A stretch of 64,000 nucleotides of DNA from Caprella mutica (GCA_947561585.1 CANNZV010001050.1:1-64000); one strand, 5' to 3'; positions 33,325 through 45,573 are shown, counted from the stretch's first letter. Program-made: numbers and translations. Notes: generated by a model not told the origin, from the letters alone.

Positions 33325-36300
33325 GGGGTGACCGGTATATTCTACCCCGGTATATTCGACCCCGGTATATTCCACTCAGGTAAATTCCAACCTGGTATGT
33401 TCCACTCCACTTTACTGGTTATGTTTGGTTAGTCATTAATATTAATCATTTATTAATATTATTTATAATACTATAATTACTTAGTAACTTGCATTTTCTT
33501 TTTATCAAATTTAACCTTTTTTGGGCAATCACAAGCTGTTTATCACTACACATGCACTAGAACAGCAGAAAGAAAGGTTGTGTGAATGCACTTTATCATG
33601 CAGTTTAAGGGGACTGTCACGGTAAAATCTAATTTCTTCCCTCATTTTTTTATGTGTTTTTATAAAGACGTATAGTCTTAGGAAGAGTCTCACAAATTTT
33701 TATGCCATCTGATTCTTATTATGTAAGTTATGAAGCACAACGAACCGACGAGGCGGAAGTGGGGTGGATTGGACGAACCCTTACCAATTTCAGAAAGTGA
33801 AGTGAAACAAATAAGAATAATTCTTTCGATCAAACTATATAACACCTCTGAACCTAATGGAATATCGCTAAAATGATCGAAATACTGCAAATCTATTAAA
33901 AATTACAGGTGTCATGATTTAAGCGGTGTTGTGTATTGTAAAATTTACCAAAGGTTCTGTTTGTAATATTTCAATATTCACAATTTCGTTAAATATATAT
34001 TATATAATCCTTAAACTTGTTTTTATTTCAGATATATATTCATGAACTATAGCTCGTAAATTTTATCGTATTTATTATTTTTAACGCTACTTGCAGTTTT
34101 ATAGTATAACACTAGGGTTATGCTCTTCCATTACGAGGTCTTACAATTGTGTGTTAGGTAGGGCCGTAGACTTAAAACTATCACATCTTCATTTTCCTCT
34201 TCAATTCGTAAGTGAAGCCACCGGTGCTTGTGTCATTTTTATCATATTCCTTTATAGTAGCTTTTCTGTATCCATGAGCTCAGTCACAGACTGATAGTTA
34301 GTGACATTATTCAATGAGCCACTTTCAATTATGACTACTTCTTAAAGTGCCTTGTATTTATTTTGCCTTTTGTTCCGATGTTACGTGAAATCACCAATTT
34401 CATAATATAAATTTAATCACGGAATTCTTGGATTTGAAATTTACTTCAAAGGAACAGAAATTGAAGATATTATTTTATGTATTTATTTTGCAATCATCTA
34501 AGAAAAAGGTATGGAGACTTTACAATCAGAAATCCAATATATAACCTTGTCCCTATGATATTCTGATCTGGCAACTGTCCTTGTAGAGTCGTAGACGATC
34601 GTAGGAGTTTTGTAGTATTTCGAGTAATTGCGTATGATGCTGAAATTTCATCAATTTTCCCAATTATTAGCAAATGTGCAACACCTAAAAATTGCAATTT
34701 TTATTTTTGAAATCTTCATCTATAAATCTATAACTATTGACCTAGATCATAGATAGTTTTGAAATATGCCTATTTAAGGTTACACTATAACTAATGAGTA
34801 ATGACCTAGATTTAGACATTTAAATCATTGATCTTAATTTTTCAATTAGCAGCTATATACAATTACAATGATGGGGAAAGAAAAAGGCATCTACCAAATT
34901 TACAGACTTGAATTCACTATATGTTTAGTTCTATTTTAGCCGATATTAAAGCTGAGCTCAATAGGATATTAGAGTTCTATTTAGAAGTGGATTCAATTTT
35001 AATTTAATTCGAATCCAGATTAAATAACTTACTGAAGAATAATTTATTTACTGAAGTAAGTTAAGATTTAGTTTCATAAAACTGGGACATTAAAATCTAT
35101 CGAGAAGAGATTCTATAGGTGGCTCGGAAACTAAATAGGGTGTTCCCATTGTATATGGTGGCTCGGAAAAAAGGAATCGAATTTGTAAGGTAAAAACTAT
35201 ATTAGTATCGTATAAGAGTTAAAATATTAGGACAAATAAATTACATTTCAAATCGAAATAAATTGAAACACATGCACTTATATGTTTGAAAGATTGTTAT
35301 ACGGGAAATTAGATTCTGCTAGCAGTTAATTTCTTATTTAGTATTATATACTTATATGAAAATACTGTCAGTTTGATGAAACGTATGGCGTTGAGGGTTT
35401 TTTTTAATAATATTTAATAAAATATTGCATCTAATCCAGTTACATTTGAAAATACAGAACAAATCTTAAGAAACTCACAACAGTAAGCTCAAATTTAATT
35501 AATCAAATAATTATAACAAATAAACTCAATCAATTTTCATTATAATCGAGATGATTTTCTTAAACTAAATTATTATTTAACATCATACTTGAGACTTACA
35601 GAGTTTTTTATATCTATATATTCTCAGATAGATTACTGATGGAGCTTTTTATTATATTTTAGCATTTTAGTTTTGTTTACTGCACTTTTTCTTCAGCTTT
35701 CTCTTGTATCGTTTCACAACTTCTCGCTCTTCTTCTCAATTCCTTCTGCCTTGCTATATCCATGGTAAGCATCCCAGTGGCTAATGCATGGAGCGAACTT
35801 TCACTATCCCCTCTTCTACGATGTCTTCTTCACTTTGGATCAGTAATTGCAATAGTGTTGTTTATTTGCAAACCGTTGTGGTAGGCGTTCTTTATGAACT
35901 AAGCTTATTAAATAAATTCTTTTGAGAGGTAATTATATTATACGTATCACAATCCTGCTATTTTTTGGTTTATATAGATGAAAGAATGAAGATGAATTGA
36001 AAATCAATTCAAAGACAATAAATGAATGAAAGCATAGATTCATTTATTTCCATCATAATTAGATACATTATTTAATCTGTTGCTACACAGGTCTAGATCA
36101 GGGTAACCAAATGTTTACCAGATTATGAAGTCCCTGTTACCGTAGTTACACACATGTTTAAAATGTATGAGAAATAGACGCCAAGTATTATAATTCAGGG
36201 AAACAATAATAAATATCGATATTTCGTCGAAAGATTAATAGTTTTAATTACGTAAATCGAAATGTTAAGTTTGTATATTACTATGACATAATTTAATTGA

Positions 36301-37493
36301 TATAATCTTTGAATATTCAATTAAAATTCACTAATTGGTATCTATATTGTCATTTACTATTAACTTATTGGCATCTTTTCCAGTTACTACAAAAAGACGG
36401 GGCATATCCTAAGCAGCGGTGCCAAATCTCAAAATATTGACTGAAAAATCCACGGTTTTTGTAATTTATATTCTATCCCTATTCATAATTTGTTTCCCTG
36501 ATAACACATATTATCATATAAAGAATACTGAAATTATTCATTAATTTTTTTTTTGCACGAAATATCCCATAAATGAGACAGACGATTATAACTTTTATGT
36601 GAAAATTCCATAGTAATCGATTTTTGAAAGCCGCATCTCTTAGTTTTTGAGTTATTATTGTTTCAAGAACTCCACTTTTTGGGGGGTGGGGAGCAAGAAG
36701 AGGGGTCGCACAAAGAGTTTCCTAAATGAAAGCTTGTGCATAACACATGATACAAACATATGAGAAGTTTCAAAATTGTATCTATATTAATAAAAAAAAG
36801 TTTAAAAACCGCGACAGTCCCCTTAATCAATCCTGAAGCTATCATTGGTGAATGGAAGGGAAGGGGATCAGCGTTCCTTGGGCCCGAAACTATCGTAATT
36901 TAGCTATGTTTATTTTTCCGTAATTATAATTAGTGCTAGGTTTATGCTGTTGAACTATGAAGTCTTAGACTTTGTGTTAGGTAGGCTCGTAGGCTTCATT
37001 TGTCACTGACTTAGATCATGACATTTAATTTCAGTAACTTGCATTTAATTTCCTTTTGTCATCAGCTATGTGGCCTTTTGATCAAAAACAGATGTTAAAC
37101 TTCTAATTATAGTAATTATATGCTCTTCAACTACGAGGTATTAAATTTTGTTTTGGTTAGGCTCGTTGACTTCATTTACTATCACGTCTTTATTTTCCTC
37201 TTCCATCCGTGAGTCCAGCAACCGATACTTGTGTGTTTTGTAGTCACATTCCTAGGTAAGTGACTACATTCACTGCATACATGCAGATGGTAGGTAATTT
37301 TGATCATGAAACCAATTACTTTTCTGACTGCTTCTTCTAGTTCTCTATATTGAATTTCTTTCTGACGTCAGCGATATAGTCTTTGGCTCCGAAGTAGACG
37401 TTTAACCCCCTACTAAAGTAAATTATTTGTTGACCGGGGTGGAATTTATCAGGATGGAATATACCGGGTTGGAAAATACCTATAACCGAATAG
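33317..37493. mobile_element. 4.2-kb TIR element with CCCCGGTATATTC words
   Basis: The element is 33325-37485. The left end carries about five variants of CCCCGGTATATTCGAC (33325-33416). The inverted right end (37425-37485) carries about four. The flanks are ACGAATAG and CCGAATAG, an 8-bp duplication with one difference. The uninterrupted site is at 16300-16350. Inside is a TTAA element (33609-36822). Segments near 34090-34300, 36930-37010 and 37110-37410 are related to one another and, inverted, to 61990-62350. No transposase recognised. Confidence 0.8.
33605..36826. mobile_element. 3.2-kb TTAA element nested in the previous one
   Basis: TTAA-GGGGACTGTCACGG at the left and CCGCGACAGTCCCC-TTAA at the right: a clear TIR with TTAA duplications, as in the 306-bp element at 26492. 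The interior is A+T-rich without a recognisable transposase. Its length relative to the small relative suggests either a larger family member or further unrecognised insertions. Confidence 0.7.
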
Positions 37494-37772
37494 AGACAAG
37501 ATACTGACCTAAAAGAGCAATAATTAGAAGAAACTATCAAGCTGTCACGAATATTTGATAACATAAGCTAACTTTCAAATAATTATAGCATCGCTCTATG
37601 TTATTTCTGACACCGATCAATCTCAATATAGTGGACAGCGCATGGAAGAAGCTCTGGCTTTACGAAATCTAGTCAATCATATATCATTGATGCGATTTAA
37701 TTAAACTAAACCTTTTGGTAGCTTGAAGCCCGGGTATTCCGGTTACTAATGGTTACAGGACAAATTTTCACA
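37494..37772. repeat. right half of the split repeat, with the start of repeat S (copy 4)
   Basis: Continues the homology to 16345-16620 (AGAAACTATCAAGCTGTCAC, CTCTGGCTTTACGAAATCTA, GTAGCTTGAAGCCCG). It stops after TTTTCAC. Confidence 0.75.
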
Positions 37773-37984
37773 CTATTAAAACAATATATGGCACACCATA
37801 TACCTAACACACATACATAAAGAATTACATCTAGAGTCAAGTGTGTGTAACTATGAACATTAGTTAGGTATAATTAAAATGATATCCTGATAAGCGAGGC
37901 TCATTAAAAGTGTATGCTTGTTTTATCTTTAAAAACCGTAAATAGAATTTAATAATATTCGAAAAAAAGGATATGTGGTGTGCT

Positions 37985-38330
37985 CACATATTAACAAAAT
38001 TCAAATTACAAAATCTAAATAACTTTCACCTAATTACCAATTGGATTTCTTTTATAGAAAAATGTTGTGTTTTAATAACATAGATTCAACGACAATAATA
38101 TGAATTTTACAAAAAATAAAAAAACAGTGAGTCAGTAACAAACCAAACTTCAAAAGCAGTTAGACTGTTATAGGATATATGAACTGGTCAAAATATTGTG
38201 CTAAATCTTTATTATCATTGAAATTCCAGTTTTAAACAATTCAAATACTCGATCCTTATATTTAATATTTCATATTTTGTATTATATTACTTACATACCT
38301 TTTCGGAAAAGCTTTTTTTTAATGTATTGT
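37985..38330. repeat. duplicated segment upstream of tRNA-Pro copy 5
   Basis: Aligned with 6570-6960. The two segments keep the same position relative to a tRNA-Pro, once the 7043-8264 insertion is removed from the first. This extends the tRNA duplication unit to well over 600 bases. Confidence 0.6.
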
Positions 38331-38371
38331 TAAATTAAGATTAATTATATTCAATTCTAGATATTTATTTA

Positions 38372-38512
38372 AGTAACACTACTTATGAGTAAGCAACACT
38401 ACTTATGAGTAAGCAACACTACTTATGAGTAAGCAACACTACTTATGAGTAAGTAACACTACTTATGAGTAAGTAACACTACTTATGAGTAAGAAACACT
38501 ACTTTTAAGTAA
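38372..38512. repeat. 20-bp tandem array (AACACTACTTATGAGTAAGC)
   Basis: Seven near-perfect copies. It occupies the interval between the duplicated segment and the tRNA unit. Confidence 0.9.
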
Positions 38513-38596
38513 CAATGCCTATGAAAGTAGGGCATCTTAATTTTTTCATCAGTCAATACAATATACATATATTCTAGTCACGGCACTATATTTCAT

Positions 38597-38668
38597 GGCT
38601 TGATGGTCTAGGGGTATGATTCTCGCTTTGGGTGCGAGAGGTCCCGTGTTCAAATCCCGGTCAAGCCC
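38597..38668 (+). tRNA. tRNA-Pro (UGG), copy 5, T-stem lesion
   Basis: Identical to copies 2 and 4 except for one base: the T stem reads CCGTG instead of CCGGG. This creates a mismatch with CCCGG and changes the B box (TGTTCAAATCC). Acceptor and anticodon arms are intact, and a TTTT terminator follows. It may be weakly transcribed or a young pseudogene. Confidence 0.85.
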
Positions 38669-38915
38669 GGTTAGATTTTACTTTCAAATACTAATATAAT
38701 AATAAATAAAATCATTACAGTAAATCATATGCATTCGCATATCTGAAGCACTTCAAGCATCATTCTAAATCATCGTTTCTTAACCTTGTTGAAGGCAGTA
38801 TAGTAAATCATCGATGACATATAACAGGAAGGTAGATAATACAAATAATAGAGAGGTATATAAATAATAGATAATTTAAGAAAAAAGACATTGTAACGTT
38901 ATGAATAATATGATA
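38669..38915. other. tRNA 3' flank and A+T-rich spacer
   Basis: The first 40 bases match the other tRNA 3' flanks; 38740-38790 (ATCATTCTAAATCATCGTTTC) matches the flank of copy 3 near 29530-29555. Nothing else is recognised. Confidence 0.4.
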
Positions 38916-38917
38916 CA

Positions 38918-40055
38918 CAGACATTTGGGCACAGGGAAATTGGGCCCGCCGACAATTGGGCCTAAAACAATTGGGCACCAGGACAATTGTGCCCAAGATA
39001 AATGGGCCCAAAAACAATTGAGCCCAGAAAAAAATTGGGCAGAGGACACAATGAAGAAGTTTTACTTTGTTATTACATAGGGTAGTGACAATATTATATT
39101 TGAAATATGTTTATTTTCTTTAAAAATATATTTATAATTTTTTAATTCGATTGGTATATACTTGATAAGGTGTATATTATGAAGCCCGTTAAATCTCATT
39201 TGGATTGTTAATCTCATGTTTGATGCAATGAAAATCTTTGAAGTATTTAAATAAGTCGAATTAAATTGAATCGTGTCATGTGGATCCAATTTGTAGTGTA
39301 AATCGTCTGAAAAAATGGTCATAGTAATATTTAGTTAATAAAATTGTTAAATTTGAAAGATCTTCATTACATTGAACTATGATGAATTGAACAGTTGTAG
39401 GGATAAACTGAGATTATGGGAATACATTTTGTAATACTAATTTATAAAACTCTTTTCTATTGAACACTGACTGCAGTGAACAGATTTCAACAAATTCACA
39501 TTAACTTTCAAGTTGACTTGTATGTTCAAAAAATTTCAGCATGTCTTGGTGGGCCACGGCTATCTTTAAATACCCACATTCTTATTTTCTATTGTCTCTT
39601 CATCTAAATAGCCACATTCTTATTTTCTATTGGCTACATCCTAACTCACTCACTATACAGGAGTTCACTATAGTGGTACTGTAACTAAAAAATTTGTTAC
39701 TTACATGAATTATCTAATAATAATACAAAAAATTATAGCAGTTTAAAAAAATAATTGTATTCATTCATAAAATAAGTATGTTCTGCTACTAAAAATTATA
39801 TATTTTTCATAACAAGAATATATTTTTCATATTAGGAATATTCTTTATTTTAATTATGCTCAAGACTATATTTTTATGCAAAATTCATATTGTCACATCC
39901 CTAGTTATTACAGTAGCAATGGTCATTAATTCAGTTAATACAGTAGACTTTGAAAAAATGGGCAAATAATATATTGGTCTTTGGGCCTAATTGTCTTGGG
40001 GCCCAATCGTTCGGGGTCCAATTGTCATGGAGCCCAATTTTCGGTTCACGAAATA
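38918..40055. mobile_element. TIR element with GGACAATTGGGCC words
   Basis: The left end (about 38918-39045) has seven or eight variants of GGACAATTGGGCCC. The inverted right end (about 39975-40055) has four (GGGCCTAATTGTC, GGGGCCCAATCG and so on). The interior is A+T-rich and includes a pogo-like end near 39640-39680. Exact termini and a target duplication were not resolved. The architecture equals that of the 7043, 33325 and 60041 elements. Confidence 0.7.
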
Positions 40056-40589
40056 ATGTATGGATATGTATGTTGCTAAAGCAAACCGTTAATATTAAAA
40101 ATGATATTCTATCGTTACAACTGCAGAAAAAAATATATCTAAATTAATTTTAATAAGATAAATAATTGTAATCGAAATCTCTTAAATAAATAGGAAAACC
40201 TGATTCCCATTTACTGATGCAATTACGCTTAGCTGATCATATTTTCAAAGAGGTGTAGCATTTACAGTTATGTTGTTCAAACTATAAGTAGCTACCCAAA
40301 TACGTAATTTGAGAATTAACATAAATTTAAATTAAAGAAAAATATGCATAACAATAAAATAATAAATTAATACAATTACCCACATATTAAATGTTTTATA
40401 GTAATTGTATGATATACATTTGAAAGTTATATGACATTCTACGTAATACTAAAATCCAATCGTTTAAAATAAACTAATAGCACAGATTCGTACAAACAAG
40501 TTACCCTAATCCAGCGAAAATAAAGTAAGGTCGGCATAATTAAAATTTGCAAAAAGTTTATTTAAGTTTATCAATTTAATTAAATAATG
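40056..40589. other. A+T-rich, nothing recognised
   Basis: No ORF or repeat that I can support. Confidence 0.4.
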
Positions 40590-40755
40590 TACCATGCGAT
40601 GAATTTACCATGCGATGAATTAACTGCGCGATGAATTTACCACGCGATGAATTTACCATGCGATGAATTTACCACGCGATGAATTTACCACGCGATGAAT
40701 TTACCATGCGATGAATTTACGGCGATGAATTTACTGCGATGAATTTACCGGATAC
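40590..40755. repeat. 16-bp tandem words (ACCATGCGATGAATTT)
   Basis: About ten words of ACCATGCGATGAATTT with CACGCG and ACGGCG variants, ending in CCGGATACCGGGTAGGG and a G run. It looks like another tandem-word transposon end, but I found no inverted partner. Confidence 0.75.
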
Positions 40756-40798
40756 CGGGTAGGGGGGGGGGGGGGGAATTGCAACTGTTACAAACATC

Positions 40799-42553
40799 AA
40801 TATAGTCAGAGATGGGCGAAAAGTACATCGAAAGTACTTAAGTACCAAGTACAAGTACTCGTAAATCAATGTACTTGAAGTAGTTGCCCAAGTACTCAAA
40901 TAAAAGAGTACTTTCAAAGTACAAGTACCAAGTACTTTTAAGAGTACTTTAAAGTACATAGTACATTTACTATACAATTTAAAAACTAATAATTTATACT
41001 GTTAACTCTGATAGTACATCTTCTCAGTGACTTTATTCTCTGATAGTACATCATCACAGTGACTCTTTTCTCTGATAGTACATCATCACAGTGACTCTTT
41101 TCTCTGACAGTACATCATCACAGTGACTCTTTTCTCTGATAGTACATCATCACAGTGACTCTTTTCTCTGATAGTACATCATCACAGTGACTTTTTTTTT
41201 CTGATGGCATATCATCACAGTGACTCTTTTCTTTGATAGTACATCATCACAGTGACTCTTTTCTCTGATAGTACATCATCACAGTGACTCTTTTCTCTGA
41301 TAGTACATCATCACAGTGACTCTTTTCTCTGATAGTACATCATCACAGTGACTTTTTTTCTGATGGCATATCATCACAGTGACTCTTTTCTTTGATAGTA
41401 CATCATCACAGTGACTCTTTTCTCTGATAGTACATCATCACAGTGACTTTTTTTCTGATGGCATATCATCACAGTGACTCTTTTCTCTGATAGTACATCA
41501 TCACAGTGACTCTTTTCTCTGATAGTACATCATCACAGTGACTCTTTTCTCTGATAGTACATCATCACAGTGACTCTTTTTTCTGATAGTACATCATCAC
41601 AGTGACTCTTTTCTCTGATAGTACTTCACCACAGTGACTTTTCTCTGATAGTACATCATCACAGTGACTTTTTTCTGATGGCATATCATCACAGTGACTC
41701 TTTTCTCTGATAGTACATCATCACAGTGACTCTTTTCTCTGATAGTACATCATCACAGTGACTCTTTTTTCTGATGGTACATCACCACAGTGACTTTTCT
41801 CTGATAGTACATCATCACAGTGACTCTTTTCTCTGATAGTACATCACCACAGTGACTTTTCTCTGATAGTACATCATCACAATGACTCTTTACTCTGATA
41901 GTACATCATCACAGTGACTCTTTACTCTGATAGTACATCATCACAGTGACTCTTTACTCTGATAGTACATCATCACAGTGACTCACTGTACACGTCCACA
42001 CGCTTATAATTCGTCAATGTGTTTGGTAAATATTGGTTGTGATATATAGGTATCATAAAATAATTATATTCAATGTACTTAATGGTCAATATAACTCATA
42101 GTCTCTATACATGATTGTATGTCAGAATATATAAATATTCACCGTCACATAAAAGTGTACAATATGTCTTTCAGTCTTAGTTTTCAATTTTACTGCTTGA
42201 CAAAGTTTTCAATTTTACTGCTTGACAAACAATTTTCCAACATGTTGGACATCTTCAAACTCTACTTTTTATCCAGTTGCTGTAAATACAGTTAGTTTTG
42301 ATAAGAAAAAGAATTAATTTTGTAGAGATTTTAGAACTAATCTTTTAAAATCTCTTGACTGAAAGGAAAAAAATGTACTTTGCAAAGTACTTTTTACTTG
42401 GAAAGTAACAAGTACTTGTAAAAAGTACTTCTAAGTAATTATTCAAAGTACTTTTTAGAAAGTACTTGAAGTAGTACTTGAAGTACTTACTTGTTACTTA
42501 GTACTTTTACTTGGTACTTGGGAAGTACTTTCCCGCCCATCTCTGAATATAGT
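40799..42553. mobile_element. hAT-type non-autonomous element (CAGAGATGGGCG ends)
   Basis: The element is 40807-42545, flanked by the perfect 8-bp duplication AATATAGT (40799-40806 and 42546-42553). The ends are CAGAGATGGGCG and CGCCCATCTCTG. The subterminal regions are packed with AAGTACTT / AGTACTTT words in both orientations (40815-40975 and 42370-42530). CAGAG ends with an 8-bp duplication fit hAT. The centre is a 32-bp minisatellite. No transposase. Confidence 0.92.
40995..41985. repeat. 32-bp minisatellite inside the hAT element
   Basis: About thirty copies of CTCTGATAGTACATCATCAC plus AGTGACTCTTTT. Variants with GATGGCATATC recur in blocks (near 41200, 41360, 41455 and 41665), showing block-wise amplification. 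The array ends before the right subterminal region. Confidence 0.93.
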
Positions 42554-42786
42554 TAAGAATCATTTTTTATTAATTTAGTAACCATGATATGAGTATGAAT
42601 TTAGTAACCATTATATGTGAATGAATTTAGTAACCATGATATTTTCTGCTCCTCTTCTGACGCCATACGGGCTCTCGTGAATTGACGAGACCAGAAACAG
42701 AAATTAAAGCAGTTCTGTATATTTTGCGTGCGTTCTGAGGAGACTTGATGAAATCATGAAATAATTAGTAGAACGTTTTTTTTTCT

Positions 42787-43145
42787 AGAATAGAGGCGCA
42801 TAATATTATTGGTTAACAACTTAACATCATATCATATTGGTTAACATTATCATATTGGGTATCATTATTGTATTGGGTTTATCATTATCATATTGGATAT
42901 CATTTTCATATTGGTTATCATTATCAAATTGGTGATCATTATATCCTATTGGTTATCATTATCCTATTGGTTATCATTATCCTATTGGTTATCATTTTCA
43001 TATTGGTTATCATTTTCATATTGGTTATCATTATCATATTTGATATTGGGTATCATTATCGTATTGGGTATCATTTTTGTGTTGGAATTCATTTCATTTT
43101 ATTAACTTGGTATCTATGATACACATTTGAGCCTCTATTCTGGGA
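42787..43145. mobile_element. small TIR-flanked segment with an 18-bp array
   Basis: CTAGAATAGAGGCGCA near 42786 and TGAGCCTCTATTCTGG near 43127 are inverted repeats of about 15 bases. Between them, 42840-43085 is a TATTGGTTATCATTATC tandem array of about thirteen units. No target duplication is evident. Confidence 0.45.
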
Positions 43146-43720
43146 AGACCTGTAAACCGTTCCGTACTTCAGAATTTTATACAAACCTTTCAAGTGAACT
43201 CTTGTGTGTGTATGAATGGTTGTGTGTATGAATGCTCCTGTCCACTTCCTTGAGAAGGGGACAGTGTAGTAAATAATTTTAAATGTGTGTATGAATGCTC
43301 CTGTCTCCTTCCTTGAGAGGGGAGATAGAGTTTATATTCATCTGTCATGTTTTTACTGAATATCTTTTTAGAATTTGATAGCTGTATGCTAGTTTGCCTG
43401 TGTGTTTGTTTATGCAATATAATATTATCAATTTTAATTCAAAAAATTCAAGCATTAATACATTTTTATCTCATGCAAATTTCCCTTGAATCTCCTGCAA
43501 GTTTCTATGTGTAAGTTTTATTTTAGCTTTGTTTTATTCTTAAAAATTTAATTTGAAAGTAAATAAGATTTTAATCTGTATCTTTTTAATATAACTTTTT
43601 TTTAAAGAAAAGGACTCTGATGAACGGTAGACTTCTTTATCTGGACTCTGACTTTGTCTTGGCCCAGATGCCAGACAGCAATTTAAGATAAAAGTGACTA
43701 AAAATCATAATGAGAGAGCT
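43146..43720. other. A+T-rich; a short direct duplication at 43203-43325
   Basis: GTGTGTATGAATGCTCCTGTC and a following CTTCCTTGAGA-GGG occur twice, about 60 bases apart. Nothing else is recognised. Confidence 0.4.
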
Positions 43721-43963
43721 AATATACACCAAGTAAATTAGTATGTCTCATAAACTCACCATTTGTCTCTCCAGCTCTCTCCAAAATTCAACAAATTCTC
43801 TCCAAAATGATCAAATTATCATTAATTTTCTCCAAAATAACATTGTAGCATAGGAGAAAAATAGATAAAACTCGCCATTTGCAATTGAAGGGCTCAAAAT
43901 AACAGTCACAAACTCGCCATTAAAATGGCGAGTTTGGACATGCTTTATTACTTGGAATATACA
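43721..43963. mobile_element. 227-bp MITE-B, copy 1
   Basis: The element is 43729-43955. The ends are CCAAGTAA and TTACTTGG, flanked by the perfect 8-bp duplication AATATACA. Inside are TCTCTCCAAAAT words and a perfect AAACTCGCCATT/AATGGCGAGTTT hairpin near 43915-43935. A second copy, split by a 5-kb insertion, is at 58691-63948. Confidence 0.88.
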
Positions 43964-44152
43964 TAGCATTACTCCAGATTACAAGTCATACAAGTCATAC
44001 TCTTTTTAAAATTTTGAGTAGAGGGCTTGAACTTGTAAGATTGGGAATTAAGGGAAGGTTACTAAATTGGATTCAGGAATTCTTGTCAGATAGGAAGTTC
44101 AGAGTCTATTTTGAGGGAGAATTTTCAGACGAATATAAGATGTCATCTGGAG

Positions 44153-44546
44153 TAGGGTCACGCAGGTAAATTGCGGCCCACTCACTCCAGTCTGCAGAAT
44201 ATGGGACATTTTTAACATTTTCTGTGCGAACAATCCTTAATTTCCTCCTATATTTACATGTATTTTACTGAGAACAGAGAACAAAATAGAAGATTTCTTG
44301 GAGAACACTTTACCAGTTCCTGCAGTCTGGCACTCACTAACTCCGGCCTCTAACAACTGAAACATCATAGCTTCAAATTTTCAAAACACACGTCAAAACT
44401 TAAATTAATAAGTTATAGCATTCACTGTGCTTCTTTTGATAGCTATACAACATTTTAATGTAATTTCGATTCAAAATGTTTTAGAGACTCTCTTGAGAGG
44501 GCTGCAATTAAAAATTAAAGGGCCGCAATTTACCTGCGTGACCCTA
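44153..44546. mobile_element. TA-flanked MITE inside the LINE RT
   Basis: The element is 44155-44544. GGGTCACGCAGGTAAATTGC and its perfect inverted copy form the TIR (24 bases), flanked by TA. Without it and one TA the host reading frame continues through the PQGS motif of the RT. It is itself interrupted at 44187-44330. A second copy of the family is at 53238-53469; once the nested insertion is subtracted, the two have similar length (about 238 and 232 bases). Confidence 0.92.
44179..44338. mobile_element. 144-bp CCAGTCTG MITE nested in the TA MITE
   Basis: The element is 44187-44330. The ends are CCAGTCTGCAG and CTGCAGTCTGG, flanked by the perfect 8-bp duplication CACTCACT (44179-44186 and 44331-44338). 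A hAT-like MITE; related elements lie at 51006 and 53683. Confidence 0.88.
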
Positions 44547-45573
44547 CCGCAAGGCTCCATTTTGGCACCAACACTGTTCAATGTAATGATGTCTAGCATT
44601 CCAAAGGATAATAACACACAGCTAGCAGAATATGCTGATGACATAGTTCTTTTTTGTTCTGATTCGGATATAAATAAAATTACAATATCTATCCAATCCC
44701 ACCTAAATAAACTGAAGTTCTGGTTTGACAAATGAGGATTTGCTCTGAATTCTTCAAAAACCAAAGCAATGATGTTCACTCTAAAATCTGTTACTGATCC
44801 AATAATAAAAATAGAACATCATCCTATTGAATTTGTGTCTCAATTTAAATACTTGGGTATTATTTTAGATAAACCAAGACTCACTTGGAGCCCGGTTTGA
44901 CTAAAAGACGCACGGCACCGCACAGCCACGCACGACCAATATTTAAAAGACGCATGACCACGCACAACCACACATGACCAATATATATGTGGTGGGGGGA
45001 GAAGAGAATGGTGCAAGCCTCGAGAATATTGTGACTAAGTTTCAAAACTATATTCAGCATATAGCTAAGTGAAAAAATTCGATTATTTATCTTTCCTTCA
45101 TGTCATGCGGTATGCCTGGATGCACGACCGTCATGTTTGTTGTTGGTAGCATCAATAGTTCTACCTGGTGATGTATCATAATGTATCAGTATAATGATGT
45201 ATAATTGCAATACACCAACACCGTCCTCGAAATAATTGAGTCCGACATAAATTCAACATTAATATTTATTTTCTTTTCAGAACAGTACACAAGCCTGCTT
45301 CAATCCATTTCCACCAGGAAAACGAAATATCGAATATATAATGGGGAGCCAACAACCAAGACGATTTAATCTTTAGAGTCTCAGCCAACTAAGACTAAGA
45401 TGTAAAATAAAGACCTAACCATTTTAATGATGAACGTTTAGTAATTTCATAGATTGTTAACAGTTGACGAAAGTCCACGCACGACCAAACATGATCAGTA
45501 ACCAATCCCAGCAAACATGTCCGACTCAATTCGATATCGAATTAATAATTATTAATATATTTATAGAACTTTA

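Noticed and set aside
35380..35420. Third copy of the PLE tail (GGCGTTGAGGGTTTTTTTT)
   Set aside because: Only about a dozen bases plus a T run agree with 8670-8690; not enough to support homology.
42868..43119. 83-codon ORF rich in Tyr-Trp-Leu-Ser repeats
   Set aside because: It is only the translation of an 18-bp tandem array.
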